From NCBI RefSeq assembly GCF_013364275.1, contig NZ_CP054932.1, forward strand, positions 7,998,001 through 8,062,000: DNA of 64,000 nt. Direction: 5' to 3'. The notes under the pieces were generated by a model. That model worked only from the letters and a program-made list of their open reading frames with translations. It was not told the origin of the DNA and made no database searches. The stretch comes from Actinomadura sp. NAK00032. GTDB taxonomy: Bacteria > Actinomycetota > Actinomycetes > Streptosporangiales > Streptosporangiaceae. Position numbers and translations under genes: made by a program. Shown here one piece after another: positions 7,692 to 16,843 of this stretch. Numbering within the stretch: the first letter of the stretch is position 1; each line of letters opens with the position of its first letter.

Positions 7692-8878
7692 GTCGCGACA
7701 TCGCCGTCCTGGGCGCGGGGATGCACCCGTGGGGCAAGTGGGGCCGCAACTTCGTCGAGTACGGGCTCGCGGCGGCGCGGGAGGCGCTCGCCGACGCCGG
7801 GCTGTCGTGGACGGACGTCCAGTACGTGTCCGGCGCCGACACCATCCGCAACGGGTACCCGGGGTTCATCGCGGGCGCCACGTTCGCGCAGGCGCTCGGC
7901 TGGTCGGGCGCGCGGGTGTCGAGCTGCTACGCGGCATGCGCGTCCGGGGCGCAGGCCATCAACACGGCGCGCGCGCAGATCCTCGCGGGCCTGTGCGACG
8001 TCGCGCTGGTCGTGGGCGCCGACGCCGCCCCGAAGGGCTTCTTCAAGCCCGTCGGCGGCGACCGCCCGGACGACCCCGACTGGCTCCGGTTCCGCCTGCT
8101 GGGCGCGACCAACCCCATCTACTTCGCGCTGTACGCGCGCCGCCGGATGGCCATGTACGGCGCCACGCTCGACGACTTCGCCGCCGTGAAGGTGAAGAAC
8201 GCGCGGCACGGCCTCGGCAACCCGAACGCCCGGTACCGCAAGGAGGTGACCGTCGAGGACGTCCGCGAGTCCGCCGTGGTCGCCGACCCGCTGCGGCTGC
8301 TGGACATCTGCGCCACCAGCGACGGCGGCGCCGCGCTCGTCCTGACCTCGATGGAGTTCGCGCGGCGGCACGGCGTGGCCGACCCGGTGCGCATCCCGGC
8401 GGTCTCGACGGTGACGCCGACGTTCCCGAAGACCGTCCTGGACCTGCCCGACTTCGCGACGGACTCGGCGATGACCGCCGCCGTCCCGGAGCGGCCGTTC
8501 CGCTCCGCGATCGCGCACGCCGCCTACGAGGAGGCGGGCCTCGGCCCCGAGGACCTGTCGCTCGCCGAGGTGTACGACCTGTCCACCGCCCTCGAACTCG
8601 ACTGGTACGAGGACATCGGCCTGTGCGAGCAGGGCGGCGCCGAGGAGCTGCTGCGCTCGGGCGCGACGGCGCTCGGCGGCCGGATCCCGGTGAACCCGAG
8701 CGGCGGCCTCGCCTCGTTCGGCGAGGCGATCCCGGCGCAGGCGATCGCGCAGGTGTGCGAGCTGACCTGGCAGCTGCGCGGGCGGGCCGAGGGCCGCCAG
8801 GTCGAGGACGCGCGGGCCGGCATCGCGGTGAACCAGGGCCTGTTCGGCCACGGTTCCGCCGTCATCGCCGTCCGCTGA
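7688..8878 (+). CDS. Thiolase-like lipid-transfer protein (Ltp)
   Basis: A 396-residue thiolase-fold protein of the non-specific lipid-transfer (SCP2-thiolase) type. It has the nucleophile region SCYAACASG (C84 of CASG) and a C-terminal GHGS (H388), so the thiolase or retro-aldolase centre looks intact. It starts at the GTG overlapping the DUF35 stop. In actinobacteria Ltp proteins act with DUF35 partners on beta-hydroxyacyl-CoA or 3-ketoacyl-CoA intermediates of sterol and fatty-acid breakdown. The sequence is close to what I recall of Rv1627c. The C-C bond cleaved is not determined by sequence. Confidence 0.88.
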   Translation: MSRDIAVLGAGMHPWGKWGRNFVEYGLAAAREALADAGLSWTDVQYVSGADTIRNGYPGFIAGATFAQALGWSGARVSSCYAACASGAQAINTARAQILAGLCDVALVVGADAAPKGFFKPVGGDRPDDPDWLRFRLLGATNPIYFALYARRRMAMYGATLDDFAAVKVKNARHGLGNPNARYRKEVTVEDVRESAVVADPLRLLDICATSDGGAALVLTSMEFARRHGVADPVRIPAVSTVTPTFPKTVLDLPDFATDSAMTAAVPERPFRSAIAHAAYEEAGLGPEDLSLAEVYDLSTALELDWYEDIGLCEQGGAEELLRSGATALGGRIPVNPSGGLASFGEAIPAQAIAQVCELTWQLRGRAEGRQVEDARAGIAVNQGLFGHGSAVIAVR

Positions 8879-8908
8879 CCGGACGGCCCCGCCGAGACGA
8901 CCGGAACG

Positions 8909-8940
8909 GCGACGGCTTCACGCGACCGTGAAGCCGTCGC
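8909..8940. terminator. Perfect 14-bp hairpin between convergent genes
   Basis: GCGACGGCTTCACG pairs perfectly with its complement around CGAC. The left arm contains the stop codon of the kinase gene (8918-8920) and lies 31 bases after the Ltp stop. It probably ends both convergent transcripts. Confidence 0.75.
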
Positions 8941-10543
8941 AGGCCATGAAGTACGCGTCGCCGTTCGGGTGGACGTGCATCCAGATGACGGTCCAGACGC
9001 CCTTCATCAGCGGATACGTGCCGTTCCCGGCGCCCTTCCACTTGAAGTCCGCCGGGTACTGGAGCTTCACGTCCTGGTTTCCCTTCGGTACCAGGTGCGG
9101 CTTGCTCACGACCACGCCGGTCACGCCGTTGCCCTGCTGCTCCGCGGGCGGGCGGATCTGCGCGGCCACGTAGTAGCCGGACGGCTCCGCGTACTTGAAG
9201 CGCATGCTCAGCTCGATAGACGACGCGGTGACCGGCTGACGCGGCGCCGACCTCTGCAGGTCCCTGGCCAGCGCTTGGTCCTCCGGACGGACCGCCGGGA
9301 GGCAGGTGTAGTCCTTCTGGGAGAAGCGGGTGCTCTGGAAGTCGCCGGTGGGCTCCTTGACGAAGATTTCGTCCGGCGGGCGGCCGTCGGCGGACGGGGT
9401 GCGTCCGGTCGGTGGGCCCTGCGGGGTCGCGCCGGTCGTGGCCGGGTCGCCGTCCGTCTTCTGCCCGCCGTTCGCGTTCTGGCCCGCCTGTGCCGTGTTC
9501 TGGCCGTTCCCGCCGTCGTCGCCGTTGAGGACGAAGCGGGCCGCGACGGCGCCGCCGAGGACGACGGCGACCACCGCGGCCCCGGCGGCGATGACGGCGG
9601 CGCGCGAGCGCGCGGGCCCCGCGCCGGGCACGGTCCGGGTGCGGTCCAGTGGCACGAGGCCGGACGCGGCGGCGTCGGCGATGCTGAGCGGCGGCGCCTG
9701 GACGGGCCCGACGATCCCCCGGTAGGCGGGGTCGGCGGCGAGGTGCTCGACCGGCCCGATCTCCTGGAGCAGCTGCTCCAGGCCGATGCGCTGCTCCGTC
9801 TCCTTGGCGGCGCAGCGGCGGATCAGGTCGGCGAGCCGCGGCTCGACGCCGTCCACGTCGATGTCGCCGCTGAGCGTACGGTGCAGGACGGCCTCGATGC
9901 GGCCGCCGCCGAACGGCGAGCGTCCCGTGGCCGCGTAGGCGACGGTGCCGGCGAGCGAGAACACGTCCGACGCGGGGAGCGGCTGCTGCTCGCGGACGAC
10001 CTCCGGGGCGACGTAACCCGGGGTGCCGTTCCACGCGCCCGTCTGGGTGATCTGCGTCTGGCCCTCGCCGCGCGCGATGCCGAAGTCGATCAGGCGCGGG
10101 CCGTCCGGGGCGAGGATCACGTTGCCCGGCTTGAGGTCGCGGTGCTGGACGCCCTGCCGGTGGATCTCCAGCAGGCCCTGCGCGAGCGCGGCGAGCAGCC
10201 GCAGGCAGGTGGCCGCGGGCACGGGCCCGTGCTGGGCGACGGCCTGCCGGAGCGTCGGGCCGGGGACGTACTCGGTGGCCAGCCAGTACGGCGGCGCGTC
10301 CAGCCCGGCGCCGACCATCGCGGCGGCGGACCGCGACCGCACCCGCTCGACCGTCGCGACCTCGCGGCGGAAGCGCGCGAGCGCCTGCGGGTCCTCGAAG
10401 TCCTCCCGGATCACCTTGACCGCGATGTGCCGCCCGCCGCCGGTCAGGCCCAGGTAGACCTGCCCCATGCCGCCGGCGCCGAGCCGGCCCAGCAGCGGGT
10501 AGCCACCGATCCGCGCGGGATCCTCCGGACGCAGCGGTTCCAC
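8918..10543 (-). CDS. Transmembrane Ser/Thr protein kinase
   Basis: A 541-residue PknB-type kinase. The kinase domain is at about 12-265, with the Gly-rich loop GAGGMG (22-27), K43, HRDLKPGN (D136, N141), DFG (153-155) and APE (179-181). One transmembrane helix follows at about 310-336, then a Gly/Asn/Thr/Pro-rich linker and an extracellular domain with two cysteines (near YTCLPAV and FMACDGF), likely disulphide-bonded. The GTG start has GAGGGG upstream. The outer domain is not PASTA; it would act as a ligand sensor of unknown specificity. The gene is monocistronic and its catalytic residues are all present. Confidence 0.93.
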   Translation of the reverse strand: MEPLRPEDPARIGGYPLLGRLGAGGMGQVYLGLTGGGRHIAVKVIREDFEDPQALARFRREVATVERVRSRSAAAMVGAGLDAPPYWLATEYVPGPTLRQAVAQHGPVPAATCLRLLAALAQGLLEIHRQGVQHRDLKPGNVILAPDGPRLIDFGIARGEGQTQITQTGAWNGTPGYVAPEVVREQQPLPASDVFSLAGTVAYAATGRSPFGGGRIEAVLHRTLSGDIDVDGVEPRLADLIRRCAAKETEQRIGLEQLLQEIGPVEHLAADPAYRGIVGPVQAPPLSIADAAASGLVPLDRTRTVPGAGPARSRAAVIAAGAAVVAVVLGGAVAARFVLNGDDGGNGQNTAQAGQNANGGQKTDGDPATTGATPQGPPTGRTPSADGRPPDEIFVKEPTGDFQSTRFSQKDYTCLPAVRPEDQALARDLQRSAPRQPVTASSIELSMRFKYAEPSGYYVAAQIRPPAEQQGNGVTGVVVSKPHLVPKGNQDVKLQYPADFKWKGAGNGTYPLMKGVWTVIWMHVHPNGDAYFMACDGFTVA

Positions 10544-10621
10544 GGTTCACCGGCCCCTCGTCGTCGCCTCTGCGAAGAAATGATCATATGGGCGGCGGCG
10601 CGGCCGTGGCGGCGGCCCGGG

Positions 10622-10993
10622 TCAGTTCGCCCTGCGCGCCACGTGCAGGGCCCAGGCGATCAGCGGGGCCTGGAGCGGGAGGCGGCCGTAGGCGGCGGCG
10701 CGCAGCGGCAGCGGGCGGCGGCGCCAGTCGCGCGCCATCTTGACGTTGGCCGGGAAGACCGCCGCCATCAGCGCCGCCGTCGCGAGCGCGCCCGCCTTCC
10801 GGGTGCGCGGGACGGCGATCGCGGCCGCGCAGCCCAGCTCGGCGGCGCCGCTGAGGTAGGTCCAGGTCCGCGCGCCGCCGGGCAGCCGCTCGGGGATGAG
10901 CGCGTCGAACGGCTTCGGCGCGACCATGTGCAGGGTGCCCATGCCGGCCATCAGGACGGCCAGCCGCCGGGACGCTGGTGACGAATCGGTCAT
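10622..10993 (-). CDS. DoxX-like integral membrane protein
   Basis: A 123-residue protein with about four hydrophobic segments, including MAGMGTLHMV, YLSGAAELGCAAAIAV, ALATAALMAAVFPANVKMA and PLIAWALHVA. The pattern AELGCAAA...FPANVKM fits the DoxX/DoxD-like family of small membrane proteins. Homologues are linked to thiosulfate oxidation or redox stress in some bacteria, but most are uncharacterised. I prefer the ATG at 10993; a longer frame adds a charged, non-homologous leader. It is a lone gene, divergent from the ABC-like/YhgE operon. Confidence 0.75.
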   Translation of the reverse strand: MTDSSPASRRLAVLMAGMGTLHMVAPKPFDALIPERLPGGARTWTYLSGAAELGCAAAIAVPRTRKAGALATAALMAAVFPANVKMARDWRRRPLPLRAAAYGRLPLQAPLIAWALHVARRAN

Positions 10994-11156
10994 GTCCCGC
11001 AGTCTGGCAGATCGGACGGGCCGTCCAATAGGCGTCCGGCCGGGCAGGACGGTGTGACTGAAGTCACCCTGCCGTGACCGTGTGACCTGGGGCGTAGCGG
11101 TCACGTGTCTGATGTCACCGTTCCGGTGGATTCGCGAAGTTCATGGCGGGGTTAGA

Positions 11157-11180
11157 TTTGAACTGACCGGTCAGTTCAAA
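11157..11180. promoter_or_regulatory. 24-bp perfect palindrome, probable TetR operator
   Basis: TTTGAACTGACC followed by its exact reverse complement gives a perfect 24-bp palindrome ending 16 bases before the ATG at 11197. The operon ends in a TetR gene (14138), so this is very probably its autoregulated operator. Confidence 0.75.
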
Positions 11181-11196
11181 CCTGGGAGGCTCCGCG

Positions 11197-11952
11197 ATGA
11201 CGCCCGCGCACCAGACTCCGGGGACGGCTGCCGCGGCCGGGGGGACCGCCGCGACCGTCCCCGGACCCCGCCCGAGCGGCTCCGGGACTGGCGGGGGCCG
11301 TCCCGGAGCCGCCGGAGCCGCCGGAGTCGCGGTGCGGGCCCGGCGGCTCGGCGTGCGCGGCCCCCGAGGATGGGCGTTCCGCGGCGCGGACCTCGACGTC
11401 CCGGCCGGCTCGCTGGTCGCCGTGAGCGGCATCGCCGGGACGGGACGCACCGCGCTCCTCCTCACCCTCGGCGGCCGCATGCGCCCCACCGAGGGCACGG
11501 TCGAGGTCGGCGGCCTCACCGGCCTCTCCGAGATCCAGCGCGTCGCGGCGCTCGGTATCGTCCCCGGCGTCACCGAACTCGACCCGGCGCTGACCGTCCG
11601 CGAGCACCTGGACGAGGCCCTCGCCCTGCGCGAGGGCGTCTTCGGCAGGTTCCGGGGACGGGACGCCCGCAGGCGCCGCGCCCTGGACCGCGCCGGCCTC
11701 GACCTCGATCCCCGGACGCTCGCCGCCGACCTCGCGCCCGACGAGGAGCAGCTCCTGGGAGCCGCCCTCGGCCTGGTGGGCGACCCCGGACTCCTCCTGC
11801 TCGACGACGTCGGCGAGGGGCTGGACGCCGAAGGGCAGCGCGCGCTGTGGCAGCGGCTCGCCGCGATCGCGTCCGGCGGCGTCACGGTCGTCGCCGCGTG
11901 CCATGACGCCGCGCCCGCCGAGGGCCTGGCCACCCACGGACTCTCGCTCTGA
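11197..11952 (+). CDS. ABC-type ATP-binding protein with degenerate motifs
   Basis: A 251-residue ABC ATPase-like domain after a Gly/Ala-rich leader of about 40 residues. Walker A is GIAGTGRTALL, with Arg in place of the essential Lys; Walker B is LLLLDDVGEGL, with Asp where the catalytic Glu is expected; and the LSGGQ signature is replaced by LAPDEEQ. The same unusual GxGRTALL loop occurs in ATPases paired with YhgE/Pip proteins in other actinomycetes, so the change may be a family trait rather than decay. It is first in a three-gene operon with the YhgE protein and TetR. ATP hydrolysis is doubtful; a structural role is possible. Confidence 0.82.
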   Translation: MTPAHQTPGTAAAAGGTAATVPGPRPSGSGTGGGRPGAAGAAGVAVRARRLGVRGPRGWAFRGADLDVPAGSLVAVSGIAGTGRTALLLTLGGRMRPTEGTVEVGGLTGLSEIQRVAALGIVPGVTELDPALTVREHLDEALALREGVFGRFRGRDARRRRALDRAGLDLDPRTLAADLAPDEEQLLGAALGLVGDPGLLLLDDVGEGLDAEGQRALWQRLAAIASGGVTVVAACHDAAPAEGLATHGLSL

Positions 11953-11975
11953 CCAGCTAGCCAGGAGATCCCCCC

Positions 11976-14093
11976 ATGAGACTTCCCGCGCTGACGCCGG
12001 GCACCCTCGAACTGCGGCGCTTCCAGCGCAACCGGCTGACCCGCATCGCCCTCGCCGGTCTCGTCCTCCTGCCGCTCCTCTATGCCGGTTTGTACCTGTG
12101 GTCGTTCTGGGATCCCTATGCCCGGCTCCGGCATGTGCCGGTGGCGCTGGTCGTCCAGGACCAGCCGGCCAAGGCGGGCGGCAAGACCGTCCACGCGGGG
12201 GCCGATCTCGCGGACGAGCTTGAGAAGCGCGAGGTGTTCGACTGGCGGACGGTGTCGGCGCAGGAGGCCGACAAGGGCGTGCGGTCGGGCAAGTACTACC
12301 TGTCGCTGACGATCCCGTCCGACTTCAGCGCCCGGATCGCGTCGCCGTCCGGGGACGGCACGCCCCGTCCGGCCGGGCTGCGGCTCCGGATGAACGACGC
12401 GAACAACTACGTCATGGGGACGCTCGCGCAGGCCGCGTTCAAGGAGATCAGCGCCGCCGCCGGGACCGAGGCCGTGCGCGGGTACTTCGACCAGGTCTTC
12501 CTGTCGTTCGGCAAGCTGCACGGCGAGCTGGGCGAGGCCGCCGACGGCGCCGGGAAGCTCGCCGAGGGCTCCGGGCGGGCCGAGGACGGGGCCGGCAAGC
12601 TCGCCGCCGGCGCGGGCGAGGCGGAGGCGGGCGCGGGCCGGCTCAAGGGCGGCATCGACGAGGCCCGCTCCGGCAGCGCGCAGCTGACGTCCGGGCTGGG
12701 CGACCTGCACGACGGGACCGAGCAGGTCGCCGCCGGGATGGCCCGGCTCACCGCCACCGTCGACCGCGCGGGCGGCACGCTCGTCCCGCTGCTGCGCGAG
12801 AACGCTCCGGAGATCCGGTCGGCCGCGCTGGCGGTCGCGCGGGGCGCGGACGCCCTCGCCGACGGCGCCGGACGGCTGCCCGCGCGGACCGGTGCCGCCG
12901 TGCGGCAGGCCGAGAGCGCGCAGGCGGAGCTGGAGACGCACCTGGCCGCGCATCCCGAGATCCCCGCGAACGTCCGCCAGGACCTCACCCGGTCCGCCGC
13001 GCAAGTCGCGGCCGTGGCGAAGCAGGTGGACGGGTACGTGCGCGGGCACACCGGCGACCTGCGCAAGATCGCGGCCGACGCGCGAACCGTCGAGCGCGCC
13101 GCCCGCAAGATCGCCCAGGACGCGCCCGCGCTCGCCGCCAAGGTCGACAAGGCCCGCCGCGACATCGACCGCCTCGACGCCGGGACGCGGCAGGTCAACG
13201 CGGGCGCGGGGCAGCTGCTCCTCGGATCGTCCAAGCTCACGACCGGCCTCACCGCGCTCTCCGGCGGCGCCGGAGAGCTGCGGGGCGGCCTCGGGCGGCT
13301 CTCCGGCGGGGCGGTGACTCTGGAGACGGCGCTCGCCCAGCTCGCGGACGGCAGCGGCGAGCTCGCGACCGGGCTGGACGACGGCGTCCGGCAGATCCCC
13401 GCCTACGGCGACGGCGAGCGCGCCGCGCGAGGCGGCATGATGAGCGACCCGGTGCGGCTGGCCAGCACCACCGACAACCAGGTGCCGAACTACGGGACCG
13501 GGTTCGCGCCCTTCTTCGTCCCGCTGTCGCTCTGGGTCGGCGGCATGATCATCTACATGCTGCTGCGGCCGCTGAACCCGCGCGCGATGGCGGGCACCGC
13601 GCCCGGCCGCCGCGTCGCGCTCGCCGGCTGGCTGCCGGCGGCGGCGATCGGGGCGGCGCAGGCCGTGGTCGTCCTCGCGGTGCTGCGGTTCGCGCTCGGG
13701 CTGCGCGCCGAGCACTGGCCGGGGCTCGTGGCGTTCCTCGCGCTCGCGTCCGCCGCGTTCCTCGCCGTCATCCAGTGGGTGAACGCGCGGTTCGGGCCGA
13801 TCGGCCGGATCGTCGCGCTGGCGCTGCTCATGCTGCAACTGACCTCGGCCGCGGGCACCTACCCCATCGAGACGAGCCCCCGGTTCTTCCAGGTGATCCG
13901 GCCGTACCTGCCGATGTCGTGGGTGGTGGACGGTGTCCGGCACCTGATCGGCGGCGGGCCGATGACGGCGGTATGGCAGGGTTGTGCGGTGCTGGCGGCG
14001 TTCCTGGCCGGCGGGCTCGCGCTCACCGCCCTGGCCGTCCGGCACAACCGGGTCTGGACGCTGAAGCGGCTCCACCCCGCCCTGAAGCTCTAG
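11976..14093 (+). CDS. YhgE/Pip domain membrane protein
   Basis: A 705-residue protein with the YhgE/Pip layout: one N-terminal transmembrane helix (about 22-44), a long extracytoplasmic region, and five or so C-terminal membrane helices from about residue 505. The middle contains Gly/Ala repeats of the form LxxGAxxLxxG (about 180-260 and 400-460), typical of the coiled stalk in this ABC-2-related exporter family. AGGAG precedes the ATG. It is the membrane partner of the preceding degenerate ATPase. Relatives include phage-receptor Pip proteins and EsaA-like exporters. The cargo is unknown. Confidence 0.88.
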   Translation: MRLPALTPGTLELRRFQRNRLTRIALAGLVLLPLLYAGLYLWSFWDPYARLRHVPVALVVQDQPAKAGGKTVHAGADLADELEKREVFDWRTVSAQEADKGVRSGKYYLSLTIPSDFSARIASPSGDGTPRPAGLRLRMNDANNYVMGTLAQAAFKEISAAAGTEAVRGYFDQVFLSFGKLHGELGEAADGAGKLAEGSGRAEDGAGKLAAGAGEAEAGAGRLKGGIDEARSGSAQLTSGLGDLHDGTEQVAAGMARLTATVDRAGGTLVPLLRENAPEIRSAALAVARGADALADGAGRLPARTGAAVRQAESAQAELETHLAAHPEIPANVRQDLTRSAAQVAAVAKQVDGYVRGHTGDLRKIAADARTVERAARKIAQDAPALAAKVDKARRDIDRLDAGTRQVNAGAGQLLLGSSKLTTGLTALSGGAGELRGGLGRLSGGAVTLETALAQLADGSGELATGLDDGVRQIPAYGDGERAARGGMMSDPVRLASTTDNQVPNYGTGFAPFFVPLSLWVGGMIIYMLLRPLNPRAMAGTAPGRRVALAGWLPAAAIGAAQAVVVLAVLRFALGLRAEHWPGLVAFLALASAAFLAVIQWVNARFGPIGRIVALALLMLQLTSAAGTYPIETSPRFFQVIRPYLPMSWVVDGVRHLIGGGPMTAVWQGCAVLAAFLAGGLALTALAVRHNRVWTLKRLHPALKL

Positions 14094-14128
14094 GGCCCTG
14101 ACGCTCTAGGGGCCCCGAAGCTCTAGGA
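14084..14128. repeat. Three short direct repeats over the YhgE stop codon
   Basis: GA(A/C)GCTCTAGG occurs three times with a spacing of 16-17 bases, starting at 14084, 14100 and 14117. The first copy contains the stop codon TAG and the last supplies the AGGAGG binding site of the TetR gene. Confidence 0.7.
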
Positions 14129-14137
14129 GGCGCGAAC

Positions 14138-14713
14138 GTGGCGCGCAGCGCGACGCGGGAGAAGCTGTTCGCCTCGGCGATCGAGCTGATCGCCGAGAGC
14201 GGCCTCGCCGCGACCACCGTCGACCAGATCGCCGAACGGGCCGGGGTCGCCAAGGGCACCGTCTACTACAACTTCGGCAGCAAGGCCGCGCTGTTCTCGG
14301 CGCTGCTGGAGTACGGCGTCGAGCGGCTCGCGACCGCGCTGCGCGACGCGGCGTCCGGCAAGGCCCCGCTGGACGCCCTGGAGGCGGTCGTCGCCGCCGA
14401 ACTCGCCTTCATCGGCGAGCACGAGCCGTTCGCGCGCGTGCTCATCGCGGAGACGTGGCGGGCGGGCGGCGACTGGCAGCACGCGGCCCGGCTGATCCGC
14501 GAGCGCGCCATCGAGGTCGTCGCCGACGTCCTGCGCGACGCGGTCACGGCCGGGGACCTGCGCCGCGACCTCGACACGGGCACCGCCGCGTCCGCCGTCT
14601 TCGGGATGGTGCTGACCGTGGCCCTGGACTGGCGGGCCCTCCAGCCCGCCCGCCCGCTGACCGACGTCCAGGCGACCCTGATGGCCCTCCTGCGCGGCCG
14701 CCTGACCCCGTAG
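14138..14713 (+). CDS. TetR-family transcriptional regulator
   Basis: A 191-residue TetR repressor. The N-terminal helix-turn-helix (about 25-46: TTVDQIAERAGVAKGTVYYNF) is canonical and the C-terminal ligand domain is helical. A strong TAGGAGGCGCGAAC precedes the GTG. It is the last gene of the ATPase-YhgE operon. It most likely binds the 24-bp palindrome at 11157-11180 and represses the exporter until a ligand arrives. The ligand is unknown. Confidence 0.93.
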   Translation: MARSATREKLFASAIELIAESGLAATTVDQIAERAGVAKGTVYYNFGSKAALFSALLEYGVERLATALRDAASGKAPLDALEAVVAAELAFIGEHEPFARVLIAETWRAGGDWQHAARLIRERAIEVVADVLRDAVTAGDLRRDLDTGTAASAVFGMVLTVALDWRALQPARPLTDVQATLMALLRGRLTP

Positions 14714-14730
14714 AGCCCTTGGCCTCGCGG

Positions 14731-15798
14731 TCAGTCGGCTTTGGGGATGTAGGCCAGGCCGTGCGCTCCGGGCTCGCCCTTGCGTGCGACGTCCAGGCTG
14801 CCGAGCCGGGTCATCGACTCCAGGTCGATGATGTCGACGGTCGAGGACGTGACGCAGGCGACGTAGCCGAGCGCACCGTCCGGCGACGAGGTGATGGTGA
14901 GCGGGAACTGCCCGACCTCGGCCTCGCCCAGCTTGTCACCGGTGGCGGCCGAGAACACCGTCAGGCGGCCGGGACCGTGGCGGCCCAGCCCGGTCGCGCC
15001 GTCGGGGACCATGCGCAGCTCGCCCACCAGGACCTTTCCGGTGGCGGTCGCGTGCACGGGGAACACGACGTTGTCGACCGGGAGCACGCCGGTCACCGCC
15101 GCGGTCGAGGTGTCGATCACCCGGATGCCCGGGGACGGGCCGTCCCCGCTCCCCGAGAACGAGGCGTAGGGCGCCGCGACGAACACGCGTGAGCCGTCCG
15201 CCGAGACGTCCAGCCCCTCGCTGCCCGGCACTTCGATCTTCTCGGTGAGCGTCCCCTCGTCCAGGTCGACCACCGAGACGAACGGCGCCTCCTTGTTGCT
15301 GGCGTAACCGGTGGATCCGTCCGGGGAGATGACGAACCAGTGGGGGCCGGGCGCGCCGGTGTCGATGCGCCCGAGGGAGCGCCGGGTGGCGGTGTCGACG
15401 ACCACCACGCCGCCGCTCCGGTCGGCGGTTCCCTCGACGCTGACGTACAGCAGGCCGCGCCGGGTGTCGAGCGCGAGCCCGTGCGGCCCGTGCTCGGGCG
15501 CCAGGTCGACGACGTCGACGACCTTCCGGGCGTCGGGGTCGATCACGGTGACCTCGGTGCGGGGGCCGCTGTTGGCGTGGTAGTACCCCGAGCGGTAGGC
15601 GCTGGAGCACCACAGCAGCCGGTGCACCGGGTCGAAGCACAGCTCGTGGGGTTCGGCGAGGATCTCGATGGTGTCGAGAAGGCGGTCGTCGGCGGCGTCG
15701 TAGAACGCGACGGTGGGGCCGCTCTGGCTCACCACCGCCAGCACGTCGCCTTCCCTCTCTGCGCGGCCTGCACGGCCTGTGCGGACGGACGTTCGCAT
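14731..15798 (-). CDS. YncE-like beta-propeller protein
   Basis: A 355-residue seven-bladed-propeller-type protein with repeated blade signatures such as VTVIDPDARKVVDVVDL, VVVVDTATRRSLGRID and IRVIDTSTAAVTGVLP, and PDGS/SPDG turns. It resembles YncE and the surface-layer/lactonase-like propellers. The ATG at 15798 has AAGGAG upstream. No convincing signal peptide is present, which is unusual for YncE proteins, so it may be cytoplasmic. It is divergent from a LysR gene that probably controls it. Function is unknown beyond the fold. Confidence 0.85.
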   Translation of the reverse strand: MRTSVRTGRAGRAEREGDVLAVVSQSGPTVAFYDAADDRLLDTIEILAEPHELCFDPVHRLLWCSSAYRSGYYHANSGPRTEVTVIDPDARKVVDVVDLAPEHGPHGLALDTRRGLLYVSVEGTADRSGGVVVVDTATRRSLGRIDTGAPGPHWFVISPDGSTGYASNKEAPFVSVVDLDEGTLTEKIEVPGSEGLDVSADGSRVFVAAPYASFSGSGDGPSPGIRVIDTSTAAVTGVLPVDNVVFPVHATATGKVLVGELRMVPDGATGLGRHGPGRLTVFSAATGDKLGEAEVGQFPLTITSSPDGALGYVACVTSSTVDIIDLESMTRLGSLDVARKGEPGAHGLAYIPKAD

Positions 15799-15860
15799 GT
15801 TCACTCCTTGCTTCGGTGCGTGACCATCCGAGTGTCGATCGCGGCCGCCATCGCGGGCAA

Positions 15861-15898
15861 TGCAAAGATGAGCATGGGATAGTTTCAGCATCTGCAAT
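15861..15898. promoter_or_regulatory. Possible LysR binding region
   Basis: An imperfect inverted repeat of TGCAAAGATG and CATCTGCA lies in the 120-bp divergent gap between the propeller gene and lysR. This is the usual position of a LysR box, but the symmetry is incomplete. Confidence 0.35.
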
Positions 15899-15918
15899 GA
15901 GGGAGGAGCCGTGGAGCC

Positions 15919-16818
15919 GTGGACCTCAACCTGCTGCCGATCCTGGACGCCCTGCTGCAGGAGAACAGCATCACGCTGGCCGCCGAGCGGCTCGGCACGT
16001 CGCCGGCCAGCGTCAGCCGCGCCCTCGGCCGGCTGCGCCGCGCCCTCGGCGACCCGCTGCTCGTCCGGGCGGGGCAGCAGATGGTCCCGACGCCCCGGGC
16101 GATTGAGCTTCGGGAGGAGGTCCGCGCGCTGCTGGAGCACGCCGGCACCGTGCTGGCCCCCGCGCCCGGGCTTCCCGACCTGGACCGGACGTTCACGCTC
16201 CAGGTCGGCGACCTGCTCCTGGGCCTTTTCGCCGGGCGGCTGAGCGAGCGCGTCCGGGCCGAGGCGCCTCAAGCCGACCTGGTCTTCCTCCCCGAGGCGA
16301 TCGAGGGGACGCCGGCGCTCCGGCAGAGCGCGGTCGACGTGGAGCTGGGCGTGCTGAACCACCCGGACCCCGAGATCCTCACCGAGCCGCTGGCGGCCGT
16401 CCCGCTGGTCGCCGTCGCGAGGGCCGGCCATCCGCTGTTCGACGGGCCCGCCGACGTCCGCGCCTTCGCCGCCGCCGACCATGTCGGCATCTCCCGGAAG
16501 GGCAGGCGGCGGGGCCCCATCGACGCCGCCCTGGAGCGGCAGGGACTCAACCGGCGCGTCGCCGTCGTCGTCCCGAGCCACACCGCCGCGCTCTTCATGG
16601 CCCGGACCACCGACCTGGTCTGCCTGACCCTCGACGGCTGGCTGCCGGACGCCATCACCGCCCTCGGGCTGCGGACCTTCCCGATCCCCGTCCCCACGCC
16701 GCCGGTCGAGATCGGCATGGCGTGGCATCCGCGCCACTCAGCGGACCGGGGCCACCAATGGCTGCGCGACCACATCCGCGAGACCGTCCGGGCCCATGCG
16801 CCCCAGCCGGGGAAATGA
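15919..16818 (+). CDS. LysR-family transcriptional regulator
   Basis: A 299-residue LTTR. The N-terminal winged helix-turn-helix is at about 1-60 (LNLLPILDALLQENSITLAAERLGTSPASVSRALGRLR), followed by the periplasmic-binding-like effector domain. MDLNLLPILDALL is typical of the NodD/LinR-like branch. It starts at the GTG at 15919 with GGAGGAG upstream. It is divergent from the beta-propeller gene and convergent with marR, so the propeller gene is the most likely target. The co-inducer is unknown. Confidence 0.92.
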   Translation: MDLNLLPILDALLQENSITLAAERLGTSPASVSRALGRLRRALGDPLLVRAGQQMVPTPRAIELREEVRALLEHAGTVLAPAPGLPDLDRTFTLQVGDLLLGLFAGRLSERVRAEAPQADLVFLPEAIEGTPALRQSAVDVELGVLNHPDPEILTEPLAAVPLVAVARAGHPLFDGPADVRAFAAADHVGISRKGRRRGPIDAALERQGLNRRVAVVVPSHTAALFMARTTDLVCLTLDGWLPDAITALGLRTFPIPVPTPPVEIGMAWHPRHSADRGHQWLRDHIRETVRAHAPQPGK

Positions 16819-16843
16819 CTGTTGCAGGTGGGGCCGGCCGCGG

